Shown here piece by piece: positions 1 to 10,189 of a DNA stretch of 64,000 nucleotides. This DNA comes from Holothuria scabra (Eukaryota > Echinodermata > Holothuroidea > Aspidochirotida > Holothuriidae): positions 7,337,547-7,401,546 of the forward strand of contig CM074193.1 in the NCBI GenBank assembly GCA_037179385.1, given 5' to 3'. Both the position numbers and the translations under genes were made by a program. The first letter of the stretch is position 1, and each line of letters opens with the position of its first letter. The notes under the pieces are model-generated. The model did no database searches. It had not been told where the DNA came from and saw only the letters and a program-made list of their open reading frames with translations.

Positions 1-497
1 TAGAGCAGACACTATATATATCTGATTCTACTGAAGTTCGAACTAAACTTAACGATGCTCGTAATGAACTTCTCTTATTCTACGACATCAAACTTCAAGG
101 TACCATCATTCGATCCAGGGCTCGCTGGGTCGAACAGGGAGAAAAGAACACTAAATATTTTCTTAACCTAGAAAGACGTAATAAGACTTGTAATACTATC
201 CATAAAATTTGTGATGAAAATGGAAATACGTATATTAATGGAAAATCTATTTTACACAATATTAAATGTTTTTACGAGAATTTATATGTTAGCAATACCT
301 GCTCCCCACAGTTAATTTTGGATGATATCCCCCTTCCCCCTTTAGCAATGATGATTTTTCTACGTGTGAAGGTGAATTGGATCTGAATGAATGCAGCCTA
401 TCTCTTAATTCCTCCAAAAACGATAAGTCTCCTGGAAGTGACGGGCTTTCTGTAAATTTCTATAAAAAGTTTTGGCATCTCATTGGTAATTATGTAG

Positions 498-1946
498 TTG
501 ACTCTTTCTTACGAGCAGTCTAGAGGGATAATTACCCTCATCCCTAAACCCGATAAAGATGCCAATCTCTTGAAAAATTACAGACCAATTTCACTACTGA
601 ACACGGACTATAAAATTGGGGCAAAAGCGATTGCGACAAGGCTTAAGCGTGTCATTAGTAATATTATTAGCCCAAATCAAACTGGTTTCCTACAGGGTCG
701 TTTCATCGGAGAAAATGTTCGTTTTGTTTTAGACCTCATTGATTACACCAATCGCAAAAACATGTCAGGATTTTTGTTATTTGTAGACTTTGAGAAGGCT
801 TTTGACAGGTTAGAATGGAATTTTATCATAAGTTGCCTACGCTACTTTAAATTTGGCCATAGTTTCATTCAATGGGTGTACACCTTTTACAACAATGCTA
901 CTTCATGTGTTTGTAACAATGGACACTCTACAGGTTTTTTTCCTGTGAGACGAGGCGTACGCCAAGGTTGTCCACTCAGTCCGTACCTTTTCATTTTGTG
1001 CACTGAAGTATTAGCTATCTATACAAGCCGGAGCAGACTAAAGGGTATTATGGTTGAAGGTAAAGAAACAAAACTTCTCCAGTATGCTGACGACACTACT
1101 TTTATACTTGATGGCAGTCGTGAATCTCTTGATGAGACCCTTCAAATTCTTAACTTGTTTGAAAGAGCATCCGGTTTAACTATCAACACTTCTAAGTCAA
1201 TTCTTTTCCCTCTCGGTACTTTCATCCAGAGACCCCCTGAATTTGTTCACTTATACACCCTTAAATTCTCTTCTGGTCCAGTTAAAATGTTAGGCATCAC
1301 TTTTAATCATAATGGCAACGATCTCTTCAGGCTAAATTCCACTCCAAAGTTATCTAGACTTAAAAGTTGTCTTTGAGTTTGGTCTACGAGAGACCTAACC
1401 CCGGCCGGCCGTACTCTTTTGATCAAAACTTTTGGATTATCACAATTAGTTTATCTTTTTATAACTCTTCCCGACCCACCTCCCTCTTTTATCAAGGATG
1501 TTGTGAAAGTTTTATATGATTTTATCTGGGCGGGTAACCAAGATGAAGTTAAAAGGAGTTGCATTATCAATAATTTCAATAAAGGGGGCCTGAAGGTAGT
1601 TCATATTCCAAGTTTTATAAAAAGCTTAAAATGTACGTGGGTTAAGCGGTATTGTGATAATAGTGAGGGAGTTTGGAAAGTGTTCTTTGATGAAAGTTTG
1701 TCTGCTGTGGGAAGAAAGCTTATTTTTCAATGTAACTGTAAATCTAATGATCTTCCCGTTATTCCTAATCAATTTGTTTATCATACTGTGAGAGCTTGGC
1801 TGGATGCAACTTTTCATTTACCTGTTGAAAATTTTGGAGATCAAGTTGTATGGAATAATCACTTTATCCGCATAAACAATATACCGATCTACTATGATTT
1901 TATGTTCAGTAATGGCGTTAAAGTTTGTTTCCGACTTTTTCAATAA
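498..1946 (+). pseudogene. LINE ORF2 reverse transcriptase core (one internal stop)
   Basis: This is the longest same-frame stretch of the Tx1-like ORF2. It reads from EQSRGIITLIPK through the YADD box to the IKTFGLSQLVYLF region, broken only by the TGA at 1374-1376. There is no credible start codon, because the frame is entered from upstream after a frameshift. The RT signature aspartates (FVDFEKAFD and YADD) are intact. It is a fossil of a polyprotein segment, not a gene of its own. Confidence 0.85.
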
Positions 1947-2204
1947 TGATGGTAGCCCGCTAAGTTATCAGTCTTTTAGGGAGAAGTTTCATTTAAATGA
2001 TTTCCCGTTTACAACATATTGGGGTCTTATCCGCAGTATTCCTGTGCATTGGAAAGAGTCTGGTTGTTTTCCAAGTAACATAAATAATTCTTGTATAGAA
2101 TTCTTAGATAAAATTCTACAGTCAAATCGTACTTCACAGCGCTTATAAAATGGAAAACAGAGTTTCCCCACATAACCACTGAAGAGTGGGATGGAATATT
2201 TGTC

Positions 2205-2702
2205 ATGCCATGGCAATCAGTCTCAGAAACCAAACTCTCCTACTTTCAATTCCGTTTCCTCCAAAGAATTCTCCCTACGAATAAACTCTTAACTGTAATG
2301 GGTATTTCTGAATCTGATTTATGTTATTTTTGCAACTCTAAGACTGAAACACTAAGTCATCTTTTTGTTGAATGTAATCATGTAGCTTCATTTTTAAGTG
2401 ATGTTGAAACTTTTTTGTTTGGTTCTGAAATTCATTTTTCAAAAGAGGATATCTTTTTTGGTTATCAAAAGCAAAAGCTTCATCCTTATAATTTCCTCAT
2501 TCTCCACCTAAAATGTTTTATTTTTAGCATGAAATGTCAAAATAAGAATTTAAATTATGTTGACTTTCTGCATAAATTTCAATTTGCCCTTCGAGTAGAG
2601 AAGCATATTTATGTAAACAGTAAAAAACGAGGTAAAAGTGTTATAAACTTCATGGATCTTAAAGATGCTTTTGCACACTGTAATTTCTTCTCGGACATTT
2701 AA
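2205..2702 (+). pseudogene. LINE ORF2 C-terminal segment with CCHC-like knuckle
   Basis: This open segment of 165 codons continues the LINE ORF2. It contains FQFRFLQRILPTNKLL and then CYFCNSKTETLSHLFVEC, a Cys/His cluster seen at the C-terminus of Tx1/L1 ORF2 proteins. It ends with TAA at about 2700, the natural end of ORF2. The methionine at its start is fortuitous. Confidence 0.8.
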
Positions 2703-3060
2703 AAGGGAATTGTTGGGAGATACTGTACGTAGGACTCGTTCTGGTGGTCCCTAAAATCGACTTGCTTCTTTCCAGGTATTCATGTTTACTGATGCGTTTA
2801 GACTCACGCGTATAACTATTCGCTTACTCCAGCTCACTGTTATTTTCTTCTTGAATTGTTATGTATTGTGATATACAGCCCACTGTTAAAACACCTTTAT
2901 TCGATTGTGGGTATTTATTGACTTTTTGTAAACATTTCTTGCATTGTTTGAGCTATTTTACGCAATACCTACCATGTAAATATTAGTCATACAGCCAATC
3001 TTTAAGCACGATGGTAAATATTATAAAATAAGGAAATTCAAAATTCAATACAGACATGGA
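2703..3060. other. LINE 3' flank, no gene seen
   Basis: AT-rich sequence between the LINE stop codon and the first repeat unit. It may include the LINE 3' UTR. I see no coding signal, tail microsatellite or clear target-site duplication. Confidence 0.5.
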
Positions 3061-3099
3061 GGATAAAAAAAAAAAAAATTATAAAACTCTCAGATGCTA

Positions 3100-4490
3100 T
3101 TCAAAGAGCTTATTAGAAAAAATTGATAAAAAAAATCATAAAAAAAGTAAATGAAGTGCCTGAACCCTCAAGAGTATTATCATACACTTAAAAAGGTGAC
3201 TTCCACCTTTGGCAATTATAAAACTCCCAGATGCCATGCAGGGAAAAAATCATGAAAAAAGAGAGTATTATCATGTACTGAAAAAGGTGATTTCCACCTT
3301 TGGCAATATTACTCTCAAACACCCTGCATAGATATTATTAGAATAAATCAGTCAAAAAAGATAATAAAAAATAATGAAATGCCTGAAGCTAGAGAGAAAA
3401 CTTATGCACTTAAAACTGTGATTTCCACCTTTGGCAACTGTACTCGAGCACCCTGCAAAGCGATTATTAGAATTTAATCCAAAAAGATGAAAAAATGCCT
3501 GAAGCCAGAGAGCAAACTCATGCACTTAAAAAGGTGACTTTCACCTTTGGCAATTATAAACTCTCAGATGCCATGCATATAGTTCATTAGAAAAAATTAA
3601 TAAAAAAATCATAAAAAAAGTAAATGAAATGCCTGAAGCCTCAGAGTATTATCATACACTAAAAAGGTGACTTCCACCTTTGGCAATTATAAAACTCCCA
3701 GATGCCATGCAGGGAAAAAATCATGAAAAAAGAGAGTATTATCATGTACTGAAAAAGGTGATTTCCACCTTTGGCAATATTACTCTCAAACACCCTGCAT
3801 AGATATTATTAGAATAAATCAGTCAAAAAAGATAATAAAAAATAATGAAATGCCTGAAGCTAGAGAGAAAACTTATGCACTTAAAACTGTGATTTCCACC
3901 TTTGGCAACTGTACTCGAGCACCCTGCAAAGCGATTATTAGAATTTAATCCAAAAAGATGAAAAAATGCCTGAAGCCAGAGAGCAAACTCATGCACTTAA
4001 AAAGGTGACTTTCACCTTTGGCAATTATAAACTCTCAGATGCCATGCATATAGTTCATTAGAAAAAAATTAATAAAAAAAATCATAAAAAAAGTAAATGA
4101 AATGCCTGAAGCCTCAGAGTATTATCATACACTAAAAAGGTGACTTCCACCTTTGGCAATTATAAAACTCCCAGATGCCATGCAGGGAAAAAATCATGAA
4201 AAAAGAGAGTATTATCATGTACTGAAAAAGGTGATTTCCACCTTTGGCAATATTACTCTCAAACACCCTGCATAGATATTATTAGAATAAATCAGTCAAA
4301 AAAGATAATAAAAAATAATGAAATGCCTGAAGCTAGAGAGAAAACTTATGCACTTAAAACTGTGATTTCCACCTTTGGCAATTGTACTCGAGCACCCTGC
4401 AAAGCGATTATTAGAATTTAATCCAAAAAGATGAAAAAAATGCCTGAAGCCAGAGAGCAAACTCATGCACTTAAAAAGGTGACTCGCAAG
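3100..4490. repeat. About 472-bp higher-order tandem repeat, three copies
   Basis: The landmark GGTGACTTCCACCTTTGG recurs at about 3195, 3666 and 4139, giving steps of 471 and 473 bp. The copies are nearly identical by eye, so the amplification looks recent. Each 472-bp unit contains about five diverged copies of a smaller unit: TGCCTGAAGCCAGAGAG, then CATGCACTTAAAAAGG, then TGATTTCCACCTTTGGCAA. The third copy decays after about 4480. Confidence 0.9.
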
Positions 4491-4689
4491 ACATACAGTA
4501 TTAATGTTTAAAAACTTCCACCTGTAGGAGAATATTACAAGCATGCTCAAAAGACATTACTCAAAGATATTATATGCTCAAGTAAGAAAAAGGTGATTTT
4601 TACCCTCTGGCAATAGTGTTGAGCACCCTGCTAAAAAATTTGTGTTTTTTATATTAACCTAAAGAAAAGAGTTATTGAAAATGCATGCA

Positions 4690-4915
4690 GGTAGAAGTCA
4701 GTTACTCAGTTAGTTGGTTTGTTTGTTAGTTAGTTAGTTTGTTAGTGAGTTAGTTTGTTAGTTAGAAATAAAGATTCAAATATTCTTCATATTCACATTT
4801 GGTTTCAAACACAGTTCAAATACTGTACAGCAAAAGCCTTTCCCTTTAGTCGCCTCTTAAGACAGGCGGGAAATACCATGGGCATATTCTACAACCCCTA
4901 GCCCACAGGGGGATA
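4690..4915 (-). repeat. SINE-like repeat with TTAG/CTAA tail (family 2)
   Basis: A TTAG/TTTG microsatellite (about 4705-4765) precedes GTCGCCTCTTAAGACAGGC, then GGGAAATACCATGGGCATATTC and CCCACAGGGGG. The same core recurs at 60240-60330. In plus-strand orientation the tail comes first, so the element lies on the minus strand. The GTCGCCT...ACAGGC core resembles a conserved central domain found in many invertebrate SINEs; that family link is from memory and tentative. Confidence 0.6.
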
Positions 4916-5961
4916 CATGCAGCCAGAAAGTATACTCAAACAGTAAATAGTGGGATTGCCAACCCTCATCTTTGGCACACAGCAAAAACTTTTTTTTTTA
5001 AAAAAAATTCCCAAAAGAGAAAATCCAAAGCAATAAAAAGTGCCTGAACCCAAAAGAGAGCACACCTTTGCTATTAAAAAGTGATTTAACCTCATGTATC
5101 ATAATCAGGCACACTTTATATATTGGTTATTAAAAAAATTACCAACAGAGGAAAATTAAAAACATTATACAATGAACTGCAGAGAGTATATACACGTACA
5201 ATAAAAGGTAGTTTTGACCAATTATATCAGGCACATTGCATATATTTTAAAAAATGTAACCTGAAAGAAAAATTTTAATGTTACAAAAATTCCTGAAGCC
5301 ACAGGGAATACTCATTCAATAAAAAGGAGATTCACCTCTGGCAATGATGTCAGGCACCAAGATAAGATCAAAACAATAAAATGGATGCAGCCAGAGAGAA
5401 TAACCCAGACAATAAACCTCTGGCAATTATCTCATGTACACGACATGTATTTGAAATATTACTTTGTAAAGAAAGTTATTTGTAAACAATCATTATACCT
5501 GAAGCCAGAGACTATATCCATGCAATGAAAAGGAATTACCATCTCTGGCAATGGCTTCACAGTTAAAAAAAATAGTTTCAAAAACATAACAGAACAAGAA
5601 TCTAAAAAAAAAAATTAAATTTGACTCCATACAATAAAAGGAATAAAATGTGGTGACATCAACCAATAATAATTCTACACATTATATTTTAAATAATACT
5701 ACCTAAAACAGGCTAAGCAATAAAATTGCATGAAGCCAGAGGGTATACTCATGCAATGAAGGTGAATTCCACCTTTTGCAATAATCTGTGACACATTACA
5801 CAAAAAGAATGTCTCATGTGCCATTTCCCTGTCATCATCAGTACTCATGCAATGAAGGTGAATTCCACCTTTTGCAATAATCTGTGACACATTACACATA
5901 AAGAATGTCTTATGTGCTGTTTCCCTGTCATTGCTTTCTTCTGTCTTCTAAGTTGTCTTAC

Positions 5962-6038
5962 CAGGCAGGAAATGAGATATTGAATGCTTCTGTACATGTT
6001 GTCTTCATTTCATCTTCTTCTACCAAGGGGAGCACTTC
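5962..6038 (-). pseudogene. Degenerate cassette exon (copy 7)
   Basis: This is a diverged seventh copy of the cassette exon found at 7943-9962. On the minus strand it has an acceptor (TTCTTTATAG), reads EVLPLVEEDEMKTTCTEAFN, and ends at a consensus GTAAGA donor. It is 77 nt long, so unlike most of the others it is not a multiple of three, and it would shift the frame if spliced in phase 0. It is the only copy with a canonical GT donor where the others have GC or TC. Confidence 0.45.
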
Positions 6039-6139
6039 CTATAAAGAATCTAAGACTAAAAGAAAGATGTTAATACATGCATACAAAACACTTACAAAAC
6101 AATAAACTGCCTGAAGCAAACTCAATTCACTTAAACAGC

Positions 6140-7035
6140 ACTCTGCAAAGAGATTATTAGAATAAGTAACTCAAAAAAGATTAAAAAAAATAAATAAAAA
6201 AAGACAATAAAATGCCTGAAGTTAGAGAGCATAGTCAGGCAATTAAAAAGTGGGATCTATCTCAGGCATTGATTTAAAGCACACCACTATAAGTTTTAAA
6301 ATATAACCAAAAAGTAAAGCACTCTGCAAAGAGATTATTAGAATTAGTAACTCAAAAAAGATAAAAAAGTTAAAAAAAAAAAAAACAATAAAATGCCTGA
6401 AATTAGAGAGCATAGTCATGCAATAAAAAAGTGGGATCTATCTCAGGCATTGATTTCAAGCACACCAGTATAAGTTTTAAAATATAACCAAAAAGTAAAG
6501 CACTCTGCAAAGAGATTATTAGAATTAGTAACTCAAAAAAGATAAAAAAATAAATAAAAAAAGACAATAAAATGCCTGAAGTTAGAGAGCATAGTCAGGC
6601 AATTAAAAAGTGGGATCTATCTCAGGCATTGATTTCAAGCACACCACTATAAGTTTTAAAATATAACCAAAAAGTAAAGCACTCTGCAAAGAGATTAGAG
6701 TTAGTAACTCAAAAAAGATAAAAAAGTTAAAAAAAAGAAACAATAAAATGCCTGAAATTAGAGAGCATAGTCATGCAATAAAAAAGTGGGATCTACTGTA
6801 TCTTAGGCATTGATTTCAAACACACCACTATAAGTTTTAAAATATAACCAAAAGGTAAAGCACTCTGCAAAGAGATTATTAGAATTAGTAACTCAAAAGA
6901 GATAAAAAAAAATTAAAAATAAACAATAAAATGCTTGAAGTTAGAGAGCACAGTCAGGCAATAAAAAAGTGGGATCTATTTGAGGCATTGATTTCAAGCA
7001 CACCACTGTAAGTTTTAAAATATAACCAAAAAGTG
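6140..7035. repeat. 180-bp tandem repeat, five copies
   Basis: The landmark ACTCTGCAAAGAGATTA recurs at about 6140, 6320, 6501, 6681 and 6861. Each unit includes GCCTGAAGTTAGAGAGCATA, AAAAGTGGGATCTATCTCAGG and CACCACTATAAGTTTTAAAA. It is a regional expansion of the hairpin-like unit that makes up the whole domain. No coding potential seen. Confidence 0.9.
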
Positions 7036-7942
7036 AAACTCATTAAAATGCCTGCAACTGTGCACAAATATCTTCATTAATACTCAGCAATGATTTCAGA
7101 CACACTGCATGGAGATTGAAAAAGTTACCCCAAGAGGAATTGAAAAACAATTGAAATGCCTGCAGCCAGGGTGTATAATTATGCAATAAAAATGTGTTTT
7201 CACCTCTGACAATCAGTTCAGGCATATGGCATTTAAGTTATTTAAAAAAATGATGAAAAGAGAAAAAAAACAAAACAAAACCAATAAAAATGTATGCAGC
7301 CAGAGTTTGAATATGATTCTGGCAATTATCTCCAGCACTGAATATTTTTTAAATATAACCCTAAGAGAGAGCATAACCCTTAAAAACAATTGTAACTGCA
7401 GCCAGAGAGTATGCTCATACAATGAAATGTGGAATTGGAATACACCTCCGGCATACAGATCTTTTTTCAAAAATTACCCTACAGAGAAAGTTAATCTAAC
7501 AATGATCATTATGCCTGCAACTATTGAGTGCATTCATGCAATATATGGAAATTTCTACCTTTAGCAATGACTTCAGGCACACTGTTATAAAAATTTCCAA
7601 AACAAAACAAAAACTTTAACAACCAACACCAGAAAGACGAGCCAGCAACCCAAGGAATACATACATACAAGAAAAGGAATAATAAGATAGTGCTTCCACC
7701 AATGATCTCAGGCACAAAACATATCATTTTACTACTCTCCCAAAGGAGCAAAGTAAAATCAAGAATAATGCCTGATTTCAGAAAGTATACTCATGCAATG
7801 AAGGTGATTTCCACCTTTTGCAATATCTCTGACACATTGCACAAAAAGAAGGTCTCATGTCAGTTTTCTGTTATCATCTTCTGTCTTCTACATCCTCTGC
7901 CTAAGTGTCTTCTGTTGGGAGAAAAAATAAAAACAGCCTTGA

Positions 7943-8050
7943 CAGGCAGTAAAAGGAGATCTTGCAATCTTCTGTACATGTTGTCTTCATTCCATCTTCA
8001 TCATCTTCATCCTCTTCTTTGAATTCCATGGGAAGCACATCCTGTAGGTC
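7943..8050 (-). CDS. Candidate cassette exon 6 of unrecognised minus-strand gene
   Basis: 108 nt (36 codons). The acceptor is GTTTCATTACAG, and translation from phase 0 starts DLQDVLPMEFKEEDED and ends CTEDCKISFYCL. It is the longest cassette, with an expanded Glu/Asp run and three cysteines. The donor position reads TCAAGG, which is neither GT nor GC, so this copy may not splice out normally, or it may read through into the following hydrophobic LFLFF stretch. Coding status is inferred from conservation among the repeats. Confidence 0.4.
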
Positions 8051-8341
8051 CTGTAATGAAACAGACTAAAAACAGAGAAACTAAAATACATGCACTCAAA
8101 CAATTACATATGAACATATCTTGACATAATTACTTAGAGAACAAAAATTAAGTGCAGCAAAAAGTGTCTGAAGCCTGAAAGCATCATTATTCAATAAAAA
8201 GATTATTTCAACTCTAAGCAATAATCTCAGGCAGCCTGCATATAGATTTAAGATGATTCTTTTTTCCTGTCATCGTCTTCTGTCTTCTACATTCTATGGC
8301 TTTGTTGTCTTCTGTGGAAAGAAAAATAAAAACAGCCTTGC

Positions 8342-8434
8342 CAGGCAATTAAAAGTGATGTTGAATGAATCTGTACTTGTTGTCTTCCTTCCATCTTCAT
8401 CCTCTTCTTCCGTGGGGAGCACATCCTGTAGATC
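8342..8434 (-). CDS. Candidate cassette exon 5
   Basis: 93 nt (31 codons), phase 0 at both ends. The acceptor is TTTCTTTACAG. It reads DLQDVLPTEEEDEDGRK, then STDSFNITFNCL, and ends at a GCAAGG donor (GC-AG type). It contains an N-glycosylation sequon (NIT). It differs from cassette 3 (9110-9202) at very few positions. If unspliced at the 3' side it reads LARLFLFFFPQKTTKP and stops. Confidence 0.45.
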
Positions 8435-8742
8435 CTGTAAAGAAACTAAGACTAAAAACAGAGAAACTAAAATACATGCACTCAAACAATTACATATGAA
8501 CATATCTTGACATAATTACTTAGAGAACAAAAATTAAGTGCAGCAAAAAGCGTCTGAAGCCTGAAAGCATCATTATTCAATAAAAAGATTATTTCAACTT
8601 TAAGCAATAATCTCAGGCAGCCTGCATATAGATTTAAGATGTTGCATGCTTTTTTTCCTGTCATCGTCTTCTGTCTTCTACATCCTCTGCTCTGTTAACG
8701 TTGTCTTCTGTCTGTGGAGAGAAAAAATAAAAACAGCCTTGA

Positions 8743-8842
8743 CAGGCAGTAAAAGGAGATCTTGCAATCTTCTGTACATGTTGGTCTTCATTCCATCTTC
8801 ATCCTCTTCTTGGAATTCCATGGGGAGCACATCCTGTAGATC
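8743..8842 (-). pseudogene. Cassette exon 4, frameshifted
   Basis: Homologous to the other cassettes, with an intact acceptor and DLQDVLPMEFQEEDEDGMK. It is 100 nt long, so it is out of frame after MKTN. The donor position reads TCAAGG. It is probably non-functional, or it produces a truncated end. Confidence 0.45.
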
Positions 8843-9109
8843 CTGTAAAGAAACTAAGACTAAAAACAGAGAAACTAAAATACATGCACTCAAGCAATTA
8901 CAAATGAACATATCTTGACATTATTACTTGGAAAAACAAAACTAAATACAACAAAGTGTCTGAAGCCTGAGAGGATCTTTATTAAATAAAAAGGTTATTC
9001 ACACTGCATATAGATTTAAGATGATTCTTTTTTCCTGTCGTCTTTTTCTGTCTTCTACATTCTATGGGTTTTTTGTCTTCTGTGGAAAGAAAAATAAAAA
9101 CAGCCTTGC

Positions 9110-9202
9110 CAGGCAATTAAAAGTGATGTTGAATGAATCTGTACTTGTTGTCTTCCTTCCATCTTCATCCTCTCCTTCCGTGGGGAGCACATCCTGTAGA
9201 TC
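9110..9202 (-). CDS. Candidate cassette exon 3
   Basis: 93 nt, phase 0-0. It reads DLQDVLPTEGEDEDGRK, then STDSFNITFNCL, with an NIT sequon. The acceptor is TTTCTTTACAG and the donor GCAAGG. It is nearly identical to cassette 5. Confidence 0.45.
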
Positions 9203-9500
9203 CTGTAAAGAAACTAAGACTAAAAACAGAGAAACTAAAATACATGCACTCAAACAATTACATATGAACATATCTTGACATAATTACTTAGAGAACAAAA
9301 ATTAAGTGCAGCAAAAGTGTCTGAAGCCTGAGAGCATTATTATTCAATAAAAAGATTATTTCAACTTTAAGCAATAATTTCAGGCACACTGCATATAGAT
9401 TTAAGATGTTGCATGCTATTATTTCCTGTCATCGTCTTCTGTCTTCTACATCCTCTGCTCTGTTGTCTTCTGTGGAGAGAAAAAATAAAAACAGCCTTGC

Positions 9501-9587
9501 CAGGCAATAAAAAGTGATGTTGCATGCATCTGTACATTTTGTCTTCATTACATCCTCTTCTTCCATTGGGAGCACATCCTGTAGGTC
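9501..9587 (-). CDS. Candidate cassette exon 2
   Basis: 87 nt (29 codons), phase 0-0. It reads DLQDVLPMEEEDVMKTK, then CTDACNITFYCL. It has three cysteines, against one in cassettes 3 and 5, and an NIT sequon. The donor is GCAAGG. The acidic run is shorter than in the other copies. Confidence 0.45.
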
Positions 9588-9875
9588 CTGTAAAGAAACT
9601 AAGACTTAAACAGATAAATTAATACATGCACTCAGACAATTACACATGAACACTTCTTGACATTATTACTTAGAAATAGAAAATTAAACACAACAAAAAG
9701 TGTCTGAAACCTGAGAGCAACCTTAATCAATGAAAAGGTTATTTACACTTTAAGCAATAATCTCAGGCACACTGCATATAGATTTAAGATGTTGCACGCT
9801 ATTTTTTTATGTCATCATCTTCTACATCTTCTGCTTTGTTGTCTTCTGTGGAAAGAAAAATAAAAACAGCCTTGC

Positions 9876-9962
9876 CAGGCAATTAAAAGTGATGTTGCAT
9901 GCATCTGTACATTTTGTCTTCATTACATCCTCTTCTTCCATTGGGAGCACATCCTGTAGGTC
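9876..9962 (-). CDS. Candidate cassette exon 1 (closest to exon 3B)
   Basis: 87 nt, phase 0-0. It reads DLQDVLPMEEEDVMKTK, then CTDACNITFNCL. It has an acceptor with a polypyrimidine tract and a GCAAGG donor. Exon 3B (10600-10756) ends in phase 0, so splicing into this exon keeps the frame. It is the first cassette met by a transcript coming from exon 3B. Confidence 0.45.
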
Positions 9963-10189
9963 CTGTAAAGAAACTAAGACTTAAAACAGAGAAAGTTATT
10001 CATGCACTCAGACAATTAAGAAAGAACATATCTTGTCATAATACTGTAGCTTAGAAAAAAGCAAAAAGTGTCTGAAGCCGGAGAGCATTCTCATTCAATA
10101 AAATAGAAAAAGAAATATCTACCTCCAGCAATGATCATAGGCATGTGTTTTCCTTTTCTTTTTTTTTCATTATTGTTTTCTGCTCAGGC

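Larger units (their letters stand above)
1..2702 (+). mobile_element. Tx1/L1-like non-LTR retrotransposon (LINE), decayed, 5' end outside window
   Basis: The upstream linker with the ARWVEQGEKNTKYF motif is open in frame 3 until about 345. A frameshift leads into SPGSDGL..NFYKKFW, and another near 500 leads into the reverse transcriptase. RT blocks are visible: LIPKPDKD, NYRPISLLNTDYKI, FVDFEKAFD, RRGVRQGCPLSPYLF and the catalytic YADD. An in-frame TGA at 1374-1376 interrupts the thumb region, since the same frame continues as VWSTRDLTPAGR. Further frame changes follow at about 1900-1946 and 2148-2205. The 3' part carries the zinc-knuckle-like CYFC..ETLSHLFVEC typical of L1/Tx1 ORF2 C-termini. 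The product would be a reverse transcriptase for target-primed retrotransposition, but at least four disablements make this copy dead. The endonuclease is outside the window. Confidence 0.9.
7860..10010. repeat. About 385-bp tandem repeat carrying exon-like cassettes, six copies
   Basis: Six tandem copies, spaced 360-408 bp, each contain three parts. The first is a hairpin-like unit. The second is a conserved block around TCATCGTCTTCTGTCTTCTA. The third is a minus-strand exon-like segment with an upstream polypyrimidine tract and AG (TTCTTTACAG). Acceptor boundaries fall at 8050, 8434, 8842, 9202, 9587 and 9962. Copies 8342-8434 and 9110-9202 are almost identical, which points to recent duplication or gene conversion. 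Confidence 0.85.
3100..10140. repeat. Array of a short hairpin-like unit (TGCCTGAAGCCAGAG ... CTCTGGCAATGATTTCAGGCA)
   Basis: A unit of about 75-95 bp recurs several dozen times with strong divergence, spaced from about 80 to 385 bp. Its outer parts are imperfect inverted repeats: TGCCTGAAGCCAGAG near the left end and CTCTGG...TTCAGGCA near the right end. Many copies have an inner stem AAAGGTG/CACCTTT around a 5-base loop. Clear examples lie at 5290-5360, 5490-5555, 6400-6470, 7160-7230 and 10070-10145. Read on the minus strand, several copies give a short open segment with the theme IIAKGGN. Function unknown. Confidence 0.8.
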
